Source: Saccharina japonica (lineage: Eukaryota > Sar > Phaeophyceae > Laminariales > Laminariaceae). Taken from it: a stretch of 64,000 nt of DNA. A program made the position numbers and the translations under genes. The first letter of the stretch is position 1. The number at the start of each line of letters is the position of its first letter. The notes under the pieces were generated by a model. That model had not been told where the DNA came from. It saw only the letters and a program-made list of their open reading frames with translations, and ran no database searches. Below are positions 22,503 through 33,238 of this stretch, in pieces. The DNA lies in NCBI GenBank assembly GCA_008828725.1, contig MEHQ01002247.1, positions 1 to 64,000 of the forward strand, read 5' to 3'.

Positions 22503-25076
22503 GAAACTCTTTACCCTATTCGTGAAACAGCAGCTAGGGTGAAGACCTGCGAGCTAGACATGCTACTTTATTTCATCACGTTGTTATAGATATACCTATG
22601 ATTGTGGTGAAATCGATCCTACACTTTGCTTTATCTCCGGAGCTCTACCGCATGTAAAGGCTTTCTCGCGCGGTTGATTCGACTGCGCGCGCGTCCCCCT
22701 CGACCGTGGCGGCCGGTGATGACTATACTCGCGCTCGGCGCCGCACGCCCCCGTGCAGGGGCTCGGCATCGAAATCTACGGCGGGTATTTCCGCACTATG
22801 CGAGCCCGGCCCCCCCTCTCTATGTTTTGACGCAACGCCTCGCCATATGATTACAATGTTATCGTGGTTTCTTTGGGGGAGTGCTCCCCGGCCTCCGGTG
22901 CCTCGGAAGTGTCGACCGCCCTGCCGGCACCGCCGTAAAATGGAAACTGTGCGAGCGAACGCAAGGTCAAGATTTACGACATGTTTCGCACTGCTGGCTC
23001 ATAACCGCCGTCCATGTTTCGTTTCGATTACGTAACGTACGTCAGAAAACGCCACGGTTTCGTTTTTCGGAGAGCACCAGAGCTTGAGCAAAGAACCCGT
23101 TATTTCGTCATGATCACAAGCGCGAGCATGACCAACGTGGGCACTGGCGGGCGCAGGCGTGTAGAGGGTATCAGTAAAGGGAGCAGGGGACGGAGTAGCA
23201 TATCGCTGTATTTTCCTCGTGGAGAGGGGACAGTCGTATGAAGTCGACTATGAAGGGGGAAACAGCACAAATGCGAACGACGTGAAGATCCCCTTCTGGA
23301 TGAAACTTTAGGGATTATAATATTCTCGAAATAATAGATGGCCAAGGGGGGCGGTGTGGCTGCTTCCCAAGCGTGGTGTTGTCTTTATTGAACGACAGGA
23401 AGGCAGGCAGTTTTGCGCTGCTGCACCTACTGTGCGGGCTAGCAGAGCCGTAGATTCATCCGCCGATGCCCTACTGCACCAGCTAAGAGCGAAAGACGGA
23501 CCTAACATACGAACATGCAGATAATCAGATATGTATAGCTTTAACGCAGCCGGGTCCGCCGGTGCTGCGAAAGGCGGCCATACATATTGTTTCCACAGCT
23601 CAGATATGCATATTCGTGCAATGAGCAGCCGTGACGAAAAGGACAAGACAGACCAAACGCATACTGCAATGGCGGTGTGTTGTCTTACGGACTTGAACCT
23701 GCACATGCCTGGCAGTATGAGCCCTGGTGAATAGTACCACTCGGACTTTATATCGTGTGTGGGTAAACACCGTGTTGTTTTTGCAGCGCAATGTGTGCTG
23801 CTTATTACCTGTGTTTTATAGTGGATATTAATCGTACCCGTACCTACACACGCCTGGCAGTACGAGTCGTGGTACCTGGTATATCTAGTGTATTGTATCG
23901 TCTATGTGTTGTACGCCGTGCTGTTCTGTGGCATAGGTTGGCTGATAACTTCCAGGTCTGCCTCGTGGATGCTGTGATACTCGTACGGATCGTGTGCACT
24001 ATCGAGTGACACAACCTGTACACCGTCAAAATCCAACACTTAATCATTGGATTCGTCGATTCGTAACCATTGGTCGCTGGTGTGTGGAAAACAGGAAATA
24101 AAAACTCTCGACCCCTCGCCGATCCCAAGAACTGAACCACTTTACAAGTTTGACATCGATCGACAACCCAAGGATTACGTTATGGACTCTTAATGCGTCG
24201 CGCTGGCTGGGGGTTCCCAGCATATGTTTTACACCCCGGTCGGTGATATGTTGGGGGGCGCCGACTAGGTGTCTGATAAAAGCACATTTGGCAGCTCATG
24301 TGACGAAAGCAGACGACTACCAAACTTGATCACTCTCCGACGGCCGAAAATGGGACCGTTTTAAGGCTATATTGAACAAAGATGGTAGGACGCCGTGAGC
24401 AACCGTTCGCCCCCTAGACTACGGACCGCAAGGAAACCTTCGAGGCCGATATGTATGCTTGCTGGCTTTGCCTGGTATCAAGTGGGTTAAGGGCCCCCAA
24501 CCTCGTACCCGTGTGTAATCCAAATACTGCACGTATCGTTCTCGTATACACTACCCGGTGTAAGCCATATGTACACATTATACGTATCGTTCTCGTATAG
24601 GTGCAAGGGCATATATTATTGTATATGGTTGAGTAGCATTGAAAACAGGAAACACTATTGTGGCGTATTGTGCCTGTCACTATCTCACAGGTTAGATAGT
24701 GGCCAGACTCGCCTTTCTACTGATTTTTTCAAGTTTGGGAGCATAGTGGACGGACTAGGGGCTCCATATAAGGGGTACACACATTTTCTTTGGCGCCATG
24801 TTACTGAGAAGGCGGTGAACGAGCCACGAAGTGGCACTATACCGTTTGGTCTAAACCCCTTGATTCCAAATTTCATCAAATTCCTTCATTTTTACCATCA
24901 TAAAAACGCCTGGTTTCAATTTACATCAAATGGCATGATTTCAATTTAGGTAAAATCGCTTGATTTCAAGTTTCATTTTTTGTAACCGAAATTTTGAAGA
25001 CGAGGGAGATGACCACAGAGTTGCAACCTTGGGAAAGTATGAGAGATCTCGATGGTACTTCTTTTGTTGGGCGACA
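22503..25076. other. No supported gene; GC-rich patch 22,665-22,930
   Basis: A GC-rich patch at about 22,665-22,930 stands out from its AT-rich surroundings and could be a promoter-proximal region or an exon. The overlapping plus frames there (22,626, 22,706 and 22,881) are not individually supported. A direct repeat cgtatcgttctcgtata occurs at 24,532 and 24,583. A small hairpin cactatct / agatagtg lies near 24,677-24,700. An AT-rich 'ttgatttcaa' phrase repeats at 24,855-24,975. Confidence 0.4.
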
Positions 25077-25344
25077 GACGCATCCTAGGGCAGACGTGCA
25101 CCATGTTTCTGCCTTATAAGGATGGTCACTTATCACATGAGGAGCTCTGTACCTCACCAAAAAGCTATTTTGGGAAGAAAAGAAAAGTGCTACACGACCA
25201 ACAATTCCGTGGCCTCAAGTATCAAATAGAAACTACAGTAAGTAGTCCAAGGCAGTTATAAATGTCTGACAATGTTGGGTTAAGGGGCCCCTTCGTTCCG
25301 AAAATTTTGAGCGAACATGTGGTATCTCTATCGCAGCACGCGTC
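25077..25344. mobile_element. MITE family copy 3
   Basis: 268 bp. Left end gacgcatcctagggcagacg (diverged inverted repeat), right end ggtatctctatcgcagcacg then cgtc. The interior shares caccatgttt, ggtcactta..a.gaggagct, gggaagaaa.gaaaagtgct and ccgtggcct.aagtat with copies 2 and 4. Confidence 0.85.
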
Positions 25345-27015
25345 GACTGCAACCAACATCAGCTATGGAGGGCGCTCAGGACAGCGGTAAGTGCAGAAGT
25401 GGCAACCAAGGAGCCTTTAGAATAGTGCAAGGTAGTTGCGTGTGTGTAAGGTGGACGTGCTTTTCGCAGTAAAGGTTTTGCCGTCTTTCAACTGATCGTC
25501 CCAAGAAAACAAACTCAAACTGGGTTTCGACAAACAATGTTTGCATGTCTCCCACGGGGTTATATTCCATTTGTTTTCAATAGCATCGCACGCAGAGGGG
25601 TTGCTCTGCATGCGGTCCCAGTGACACTTCTATTATTTTATCTGACCCATTCAGCGTCTTGGCGATTGCATTCGAACAAAATCCACGAAATGAGGTCAAC
25701 CTTGGTTCATGCATGTGGTAGGTCGGCCGGCGGGATTCCCGCCGCTCCGCCTGTCTGTGAAGTTTGGTGGTAGTAGCACTAATTGAATGCGCAATCAATC
25801 GTAGGTTTATGGACTTTGTGTACTGCTGCTGCTACTACTAGTGCTGCGTACGTCATCTGTGTGTCAGTAGAGTCTACCACCGTCATCCTGCAGCAATGGT
25901 TTGTACTTGAAGAACAAGAAAAAATAAATAACGCTGTGCTTATCACTACTGCTGAAGCTGCTGCTGTAGTCGAATACGTCTGACGCACTTCGCTACCTGG
26001 CGCTTTGATCCAATCAATAGTCCATAGAGCAAGATATCATTATTGACTCGCACACGGCGTGTGCCGGCTGGCCGGGTAGCTGCCAGCCCCGATCCGGTCC
26101 CCGCCGCGTGGTATAGCCTGTGAAGTGGTGTGGCGACAAGTACTCTTCATGCACTTGCACAGTCGCAATATACGTAGTGCATTCAATACGCCAGCAATCG
26201 TAAATATTCCGTGTGCCTGTACGAGTACATTAAGATGTCAATCAGTATTACGTCGAGTGGCGTAACTTGTTGTGTCGTTTCATTTGGCGTTACATTTCGG
26301 ATGAACATCATGAAGTCGTGGGTCATTGACTCGGACTCACCCATGGCATGGGATGTAGACCATACACGTAGAGACAACGACGATTGATTGTACTTCTCAT
26401 TACATACACAAATGATCGTCTGACCCACTCCTGTTCCTGGTGATTTCTTTCGAACAATATTCCATGGACACGCGCACACGGGGTTGCTGGGAGGGGCACG
26501 GGTCGGGGCTACGGCCCGACCCACTCCTCCCGCTGCCTCACCTGCGATGCATTATGTTGTAGCTTGTAGCTTTGCCTGGTATAGATCATTTACTGCTTTT
26601 TTTGTACGTACGTGGTTCATACGTACCGGTACGGGAACTATTATTAGCATGTTACTGCTTTAGGCCCTAGACCCTGGTCGCGCACGAAACAACTTAAACA
26701 ATAACGCGACAAAGAGCTGAGCCCAATGAAGCAACTCATATGAAACATTGAATTCGTCCGTTATTTTTTTGTTTTTTTGTTTATCCCATTTATTATTTTC
26801 GCCCTTCTTTTCTCTCTCCCTCTCTAGTCGTAACTCAGATCCGGGGTCACTAAGTAGGCTCTTCTTTCCCCTCCCCACTGCGGTACTTGCCTTGCATTTT
26901 TATCGCGAGAATATTTCAGCACTCTCTTCCATCGTCAACTTTAGTCGGATCCCGCCTACCCACGCCACGAAGGCGCTCTCAGCAATTGGGTCCTTTTTAT
27001 TTTTTCAAATAAAGC
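25345..27015. other. No supported gene
   Basis: Frames up to 113 codons with no recognisable feature. Pyrimidine-rich tract at 26,760-26,825. Confidence 0.35.
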
Positions 27016-27024
27016 AAACATCTC

Positions 27025-27098
27025 ATCACGGTGGGATTCGAACTTGGGGACCACTACCAGTAGTCTTGCAAACTGACCACTAGTCAACCGGGGCGACC
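27025..27098 (-). ncRNA. tRNA-like Pol III promoter-like segment (possible SINE head)
   Basis: The minus strand contains a B-box-like gttcgaatccc and, about 40 nt upstream, an A-box-like gactagtggtcagt. A 5-bp anticodon-like stem encloses a 7-nt loop with T33 and A37. The acceptor and T stems do not pair well, so it is not a functional tRNA. A degenerate tRNA or tRNA-derived SINE start is the best guess. Confidence 0.3.
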
Positions 27099-27716
27099 GG
27101 CTTAGCGACCGGTTACTCGAGTGCTAGTTGAAACGTTGGAGCCAAATATTATGTATCAGACCAACTATCGAAATGATGGTTGATAGGCGACAGGTCAATT
27201 CATTGGTTGAACTTGGACTAAGAAGCAAGTGTTTGGGAGGGGGTCGCAAATAATCGATGGAATTAGACGTCAAAACACTGTTGAAAATCAGGAGTTTTCG
27301 GGATATAAATAAATTGACACGACCGCATGAACGGAAGTTATGTTTTCGCAAGATTTTTGTCGCTGTTTGCTGTTGTTTGCCATCGTGTCGAAGGCATCGT
27401 CGCAGTTGCGATCGAACCTCTCTCCAGTTACAGAGTCAATCCCCATGAGTTTCAAGGTAAAAAAAATAACACAATTTGCAAGATAAACATCCCACCCTAA
27501 ATTGACTCCAAAAATCCAGAGGAACAGGACAGAAAACAATGAAAAATGAATGCCAAAAACTCGACTCGTAAATGAAACTCGTCCAAAACTGAGCGAGACA
27601 CCTGATTCCATACCAGGTACTTGTTTAAATATGATAAGGGTATCTGTTTTTATTAAAGTCCAAAAAGAGTTCAAAATAATTTTCGAAACTCGAATAAGAT
27701 TCGAAAAACAGTCTAA

Positions 27717-27815
27717 CTTAACCCCTGTAGGACTGGAGTCCCGTTTTGGGGACAAATTACTCAGAATTAGAGTAGTTTGTCCCCAAAACGGGACTGCAGT
27801 TCTAAAAGGGTTAAG
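27717..27815. mobile_element. 99-bp foldback (hairpin) element
   Basis: Two arms of about 43 bp, almost exact reverse complements. Each contains gtcccgttttggggacaaa, and the ends are cttaaccc and gggttaag. The loop is only ~12 bp. It could be a solo foldback MITE. Confidence 0.85.
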
Positions 27816-27942
27816 ATAGATAGCCGCCTCCACACAAATTAGAATGTATTAAACATATCGTACAGCAACACAGGATCAGCAGCGCAGTACAGCAGTTGTG
27901 CATACACATATACTTCGAAGTGCCTGCATACACAGTATTATT

Positions 27943-28706
27943 GTCATACGATACCAGGTACGACAGGTAGATGGTGCGTTTGCGTACGTACAGTAGCTAT
28001 CTGGTGCTATCAGTGGTACGCCACCAGGTACAAAAAACAACAGAACAAGCAGTGGCTGTTATAAAAAGTTGTGCAAGCAGCAGAACAAGCAGTGGCTGTT
28101 ATAAAAAGTTGTGCAAGCAGTTATACTATTGCGTGCGTGTAAGCGAAGATACGTACGAGTATCCCTACTACTGCACAGCAGTGTCCTCGGTAACTCGGTG
28201 GGAGCACTCTTAACTCTTGATATTTAGGCTGACCTCCATATTTCACCAAAACGCTGTTAGACTGCTCTTAATAAAGTATTGGGGATCGCGGGAGTGTGGC
28301 GGCTGTCCTGGCCGCCGGCGAAACCCCCTCGTCTGCACTTACCCACAGGCCCAAATGTATTTGGTTGTACCAGGAATACACCAAGTATATATAGTGCAGT
28401 TATTTTCAGAAAGGGAAGACCGTGTGCGCGGCGTGCCCGTAGACGATCTCCTAGCATGCAGTACAGTATGAGTAAGGGCTAACGGCATGGTAGTTTTCAT
28501 CACTGTAAGCATTGCTCAACAGCGTCTCCATCCCCCCAGAGCCACCTGCATTAACTTCTTCAGACATTCATACCAGGTCCATTCCAGCCTGCTCAATGGC
28601 AATACAGGTGTTTAAACAAGGCACATCCAAAATCGCACCTTGAGAGGTTTTGCCACCCCGCGTTAGAGCACTAGACACCGCTGGTAGGAATAAGACGTAG
28701 TCACGA
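27943..28706 (+). repeat. Dispersed module C, copy 1
   Basis: Matches 61,308-62,061 in direct orientation from ataccaggtacgacaggtag through aatacaggtgttt.aacaag to gtcacgact. It includes an exact 40-bp tandem duplication (28,041-28,080 and 28,081-28,120) absent from copy 2. The matching minus-strand frame of copy 2 carries an in-frame TGA here, so no coding function is supported. It lies directly left of the 1-kb direct repeat that flanks the palindrome. Confidence 0.88.
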
Positions 28707-28711
28707 CTTCG

Positions 28712-29718
28712 ATCGACTCCAAATCCTACACAAAATAGTTATATCGACTTCAGAAACAAAACAAGGTCGTTGAGCCTGGACACCAAACTGTAGTTTCTTA
28801 ACACCGGGAGCCCACTGTGCCTCAGATACAATATTAGCTCGCGACATTTGTTTCCGTAGGAGGAATGGCCGTCGCTCCTACTTTGCTTTTAAACAATACA
28901 GCAGCAGTCTATGACATAGTTTGCTCCAAAAAGGGAACTATGAAGCATGTGCGATCTATTTTCAACTTGCGACACCCCCGGGATTTCAAGTGACCAACAT
29001 CCCGAAGGGGAACCTTGTATTTTAGGTACTAATGTATATGGTATATACAAATGGCTTCGTAGAGTGTCGTGATATCAAAGGTAGTAGGAAGTAGGGTTAT
29101 GGCAATGGATGGGGTTAGACGTGACACCAAGAGTTGGTATTCACAGCGCTCTACACGCTGCTCACGCAGAATGCGAATGATATAAGGCTGTTTTCGTCGA
29201 CATGTGTTTGGTATTTTTATTGGGAAATGGGAAAATATATTGAAATTTGGACTTGCCGAAATAGCATTTGTTTTCCTTAATTGGCAACTTTATTGAACTT
29301 ATAATTTTCCATTACGAGTTACTTAAACTTATTATTTGGAGATGTACAAACAAACTTAAACAAAAAGGCCGACAAATTGATTGGCGATAGTTTCCGTCTC
29401 GTTCCAAACACCCCTTGCAGGTATAGCAGCAACATAAATACTCGTCATATATACCCAACGCACACATAGACGACTGAAGCACAGGTGCTGCTGCTGAAAC
29501 CTCTGGTACACAAATGTTGGGCACTACATAGCGGGGCATGTAAGCGGGGCCGAACAAGAAATATCTACGAAACGTTTGAGAAAATACGGGAAACGTCTTC
29601 AAAGCGACCTCTTTAGGCGTGTTGTTTATACAGGTAGCTGTAGCCTGTTCGCCACGACCAGCGCTTTACTTAGACTAAAGTTAACATTTTCGAATAAACA
29701 ACTCTGTTCAACTCTCTN
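28712..29718 (+). repeat. 1-kb direct repeat, left copy
   Basis: Begins gatcgactccaaatcc and ends ctgttcaactctct, directly against the palindrome. The same sequence in the same orientation is at 36,718-37,745. It contains a minus-strand frame (29,312-29,602) sharing FGPAYMP, MCAL, DEYLC and CYTCKGC with its partner. Small indels break other frames. Confidence 0.88.
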
Positions 29719-32700
29719 CCACAGTGTTGAGCTGTGTTTCTAAATAAACGTTTTCTATTGTTCGTGCCAACCTGAGCTAATTTTCTTGGCACATAATGTA
29801 TTAGATAAGTGCAGACACCCACTACTACTACTACCTGCTGTATTTATTTGTGTTGAATGGTGAATTGGTATGTCGAGTAGATTCACGAGGAACAACTCGT
29901 GAATCTTGACGCTATTTTGTGTATTGACGCGAAGAAAACGAAACCACGATCTGAGACATTTGTTTCGTCGTGTCTATTCTATACTGTTTTAAGTAAACGC
30001 GCGTGATGAAGGTACTTCGTGTGTCATCCACGCAAGAAACCCAACAACGTATCTAAAAACCCGTCAAAGGGCCCATACAGCTGACACTGCTGCGAACATC
30101 AATTGTGGCCAGCAAACGGCTGCCCAAGCCATCCGCTGGGCGATGGCGAACGAGCACCACATGGCGGCCTCGAAACCTCGAGGAGATAGTGGCACAGCGC
30201 AAACAAAAAACCCGCAAAATATCCTGAAAATTCGGGGTGGGCCTGGCAAAATCAGTGCTCGTAGCTGTCACAACTAGCCTGCTGACCCCCCTGCTACTCG
30301 TAGCTGTCCCGCGCACACTGCAGGTTCTGCAGCTTTTCTGCTGTTGTACTGCTGTGCTGTGCTGTTCGACAAACGGCACTTGCCTGCTTCGTAGTTTGTA
30401 GCCTCGAAACTGTAAAGACACGTACCCGTAAAGTACAACAGCAGTAGTGCTACTGTACCAAAATACTCGTTTCGTACGTATGTGAGATCGGCTCTATGTT
30501 GAAAAATAAGAGAGATAATATCTATACTTTGAAGTCTGCAGCTGGTACATACGTATTGTAGATCTGTGGTATGTGTATCTACGNTAGATTCCAAATATTG
30601 GAACAAAACTTACATATATTAATAAAATGCGGCCTGTAAATGTTCAAGCGTGCCGTACAACTGCTACTGCTGTACACAGCCCAGAGATAGAAGACGCATG
30701 CAACATGGTATCAACTACTGCTGCACGACGCTTGATGCGTGCCTCGTTCAATGCTGTTGTGGTCCTTGTTGTCTCGTACGTGGTGCGTGCTGTGTGTATT
30801 TCGTCCATGCGACGGGTCAAAAACAGAGCATCAACGTTAATTGCATGATGAAACATTCGTACGACAGGTTTTTCATGGTAATTGCGAGGCGGTGTCAAGT
30901 CGGAACGCCTCCTCTGAATTATTTGCAAGATTTTGCGACTTTAAAGGCCCAGAGCATGCCGCACAGGCCTCGACCGGGACCCGCACTTGCGCCGTGGCGT
31001 GAGCGCGGCCCCCCTGCGTGCCCCGCAGTGGATAGCGCGAGAAAGGATCCGCGGCCGGAGTTGAAACGTGAAAGTATTCCGGGACAATTTCCATTTAGTA
31101 CCTATACATACTTTTTGAAGGGTCCTTTCGGTCGAAAAGTAAACATAGTACGTACTTGAGTGTTGTGAAAAAAACATGTTTTCGTCTTTTGCACAACTTC
31201 AATACATTTTCTGGTACAATAAGACCGTATCAGCACTCGTTACCGAACACGGTATAGCTGCAGTTCTAATGCTCAGAACAGCTCTCGATTAACGTATAGC
31301 TAGCTCGTAATGGTCTCGAGGGGGTGTTGGGGCCCTTGGATCTGCAAAGCAGGGCAAGCATTGCTGGGTTGGCATCACGGAAAAAATATACTCAGCAGCA
31401 AGAAACTCGTATGACTCCGGCCCTACTGTTTGTTATCTACATACTGCTGTGGGTTCTTAGGACGCTACAGACGGTCGACGTAGAGGCCAAGGTAGGTTCG
31501 CCTACTCGTGCTCGGCGTTTTTGTCGAACATCTTAGTTAAACCATATCAGCAGCCCCAGAAGCACTCATTTTACTAGTTCGTCTATAGGTACCAGGTAAA
31601 TGGGAAGTCCTTGTCGAGCAAGAGGCGATATTTGTGATGAAACGGGCGTCCAATCGATCCGGCGCCCGACACCAAACATTTTGTCCATAATATACGCTTT
31701 TGAAAACGGCCATTAAGGAGTAGGTCTGAGAATTGGAACTGTCGTTTTCGGTATCGAGTAATGAAACGTTGGAAGTATGCATTAAACAGTATTGCAACTG
31801 AAAACAAAATCACGAATTTGTTAGACTGCAGTGCTCTTAAATATATTGCCCGGAGAGTACTTTNGGGTGTCGTTGAATCTTGCGAGTGTTTGTTGAGCGG
31901 GGTGGCGTAAGCCGCAANATACCTTTTAGTCGTGCCTATACAGTGGCGAGGGCGGGGGGCATGGTCGCAGCGCTACTACCGTAGTCGCTGCTGTATAAAC
32001 TACGTAACGATACAAATCATTTCTGGAGACACGCGATGCCAATGGCTGATACCAGCATCGATTGCAACGACAACATGCTCTTGCGCCGACCTTTGCGTAT
32101 ACTGGTACGTACTAACGATACAGCACAGGTACGAGTATGAGTATACGAGTACGTACCTGGTGTTTCCATATTATTACCCTCGTGAAGTAGAGCAAGAAGC
32201 CTTCCCACCAGAACTGGGTCATCGACGACTGCATGAACAACAGCCCATGACACGCACTTGTACGCTAAATCGTGACACACCAACAATGTCCAACCTGGTT
32301 AATCCCATACAGCAGACATACTCGCCCGCTATGCAACCCTCGCGTGCAGAAAACCTCTTACATATACTATGTACTATCGACCGCACGCAGCAGCAGCAGC
32401 AGGGAGCGCGGCGCGACGTGCGAGCGACCTGCTCCAAGACCTACCATGTGCACCCATATGTGGCTGGAGCAAGTAGCAAGGAGTGATGCAGCCGATTCAG
32501 CGTGGATAGGCCGTGTGTAGAGTCTGTCAGAAAACGACAATAAACCCTAAAGTGCGACGTTCCGTAGGGGCTAACGACGCCGATGAGCCTTACTCTCAAA
32601 AATAATATGGCAGATGGTGCACCTGTTCCCCCAGTGCCACGTACACTCACAGCCTCCAACTTTTACGGTACAGTACGCATCTAAATGTACAGCCTACGCA

Positions 32701-33218
32701 GGCACAGGTAGCACACCAACTCACATCTGGTAAAATGGGCCTCGCGCGCCAGATACGCAGATCCCTGCTGGTACATACTGGCCACGACTTCGACTGTCCG
32801 CCAATATATTTTTTGGTGTGTCTGCTATATTCGATATGTTAAATTCTATAAGTTTTATATAGTATCTTTGGGGCGATGTTTTCGGGGACAGGGTCGGATA
32901 AGGTCTTCGATTTTATATTTGGTACAGCTCGCGACCAGGCAGTACAGTATCTGCACCTACACCTCTCGGGCGATCGAACTTTCCCATTAATACAAAACTT
33001 GGCAAGGCAGATATAAGCTCCTTGGTACACTCCCGTCAGTGTGCCAAAGCGGCAGCAGATTCCGTGGCCTCCTTCGATGCGGACCTCGTCGTTAAAGTTT
33101 AAAAATGTGGTTCCATTCGCTTGAATATGCGGTTTCTTGTACTGTATTCAAGTAATTTTTTTTCCTGCTGTAAAACGAGCACGAGGTACTTTTCGAAAAA
33201 AAAAATCTGCTTGTAGAA
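29719..33218 (+). repeat. Giant palindrome, left arm
   Basis: About 3.5 kb whose reverse complement is the right arm (33,219-36,718). The terminus reads ccacagtgttgagctgtg. The outermost ~0.5 kb is nearly identical between arms; inner parts carry more substitutions and indels. It contains a perfect 10-bp hairpin gattcacgag / ctcgtgaatc (29,880-29,905), a GC-rich patch at 30,950-31,075 and CAG runs near 32,390. Frames inside (for example 30,650-31,159 plus, 169 codons) have counterparts in the other arm, but differences are scattered without sparing amino acids, and the antisense frame is broken by TAA here. No transposase, integrase or helicase is visible. Ns are at 29,719, 30,584, 31,864 and 31,918. 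Confidence 0.93.
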
Positions 33219-33238
33219 CGAGCATGAGCTTGTTCTAC
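33213..33238. repeat. Central hairpin of the giant palindrome
   Basis: gtagaacgagc and gcttgttctac face each other across 4 nt, within about 10 bp of the geometric centre of the 7-kb structure. The same hairpin is at 60,801-60,826. Confidence 0.8.

Noticed and set aside
27025..27098. Functional tRNA gene on the minus strand
   Set aside because: B box, A box and an anticodon-like loop are present, but the acceptor and T stems do not pair. Kept only as a low-confidence tRNA-like segment.
30650..31159. 169-codon frame present in both palindrome arms (partner 35,268-35,777 minus)
   Set aside because: Equal length in both arms follows from DNA similarity. Differences are mostly amino-acid changing, the frame is Cys-rich and overlaps an antisense frame of similar quality, and no family is recognised.
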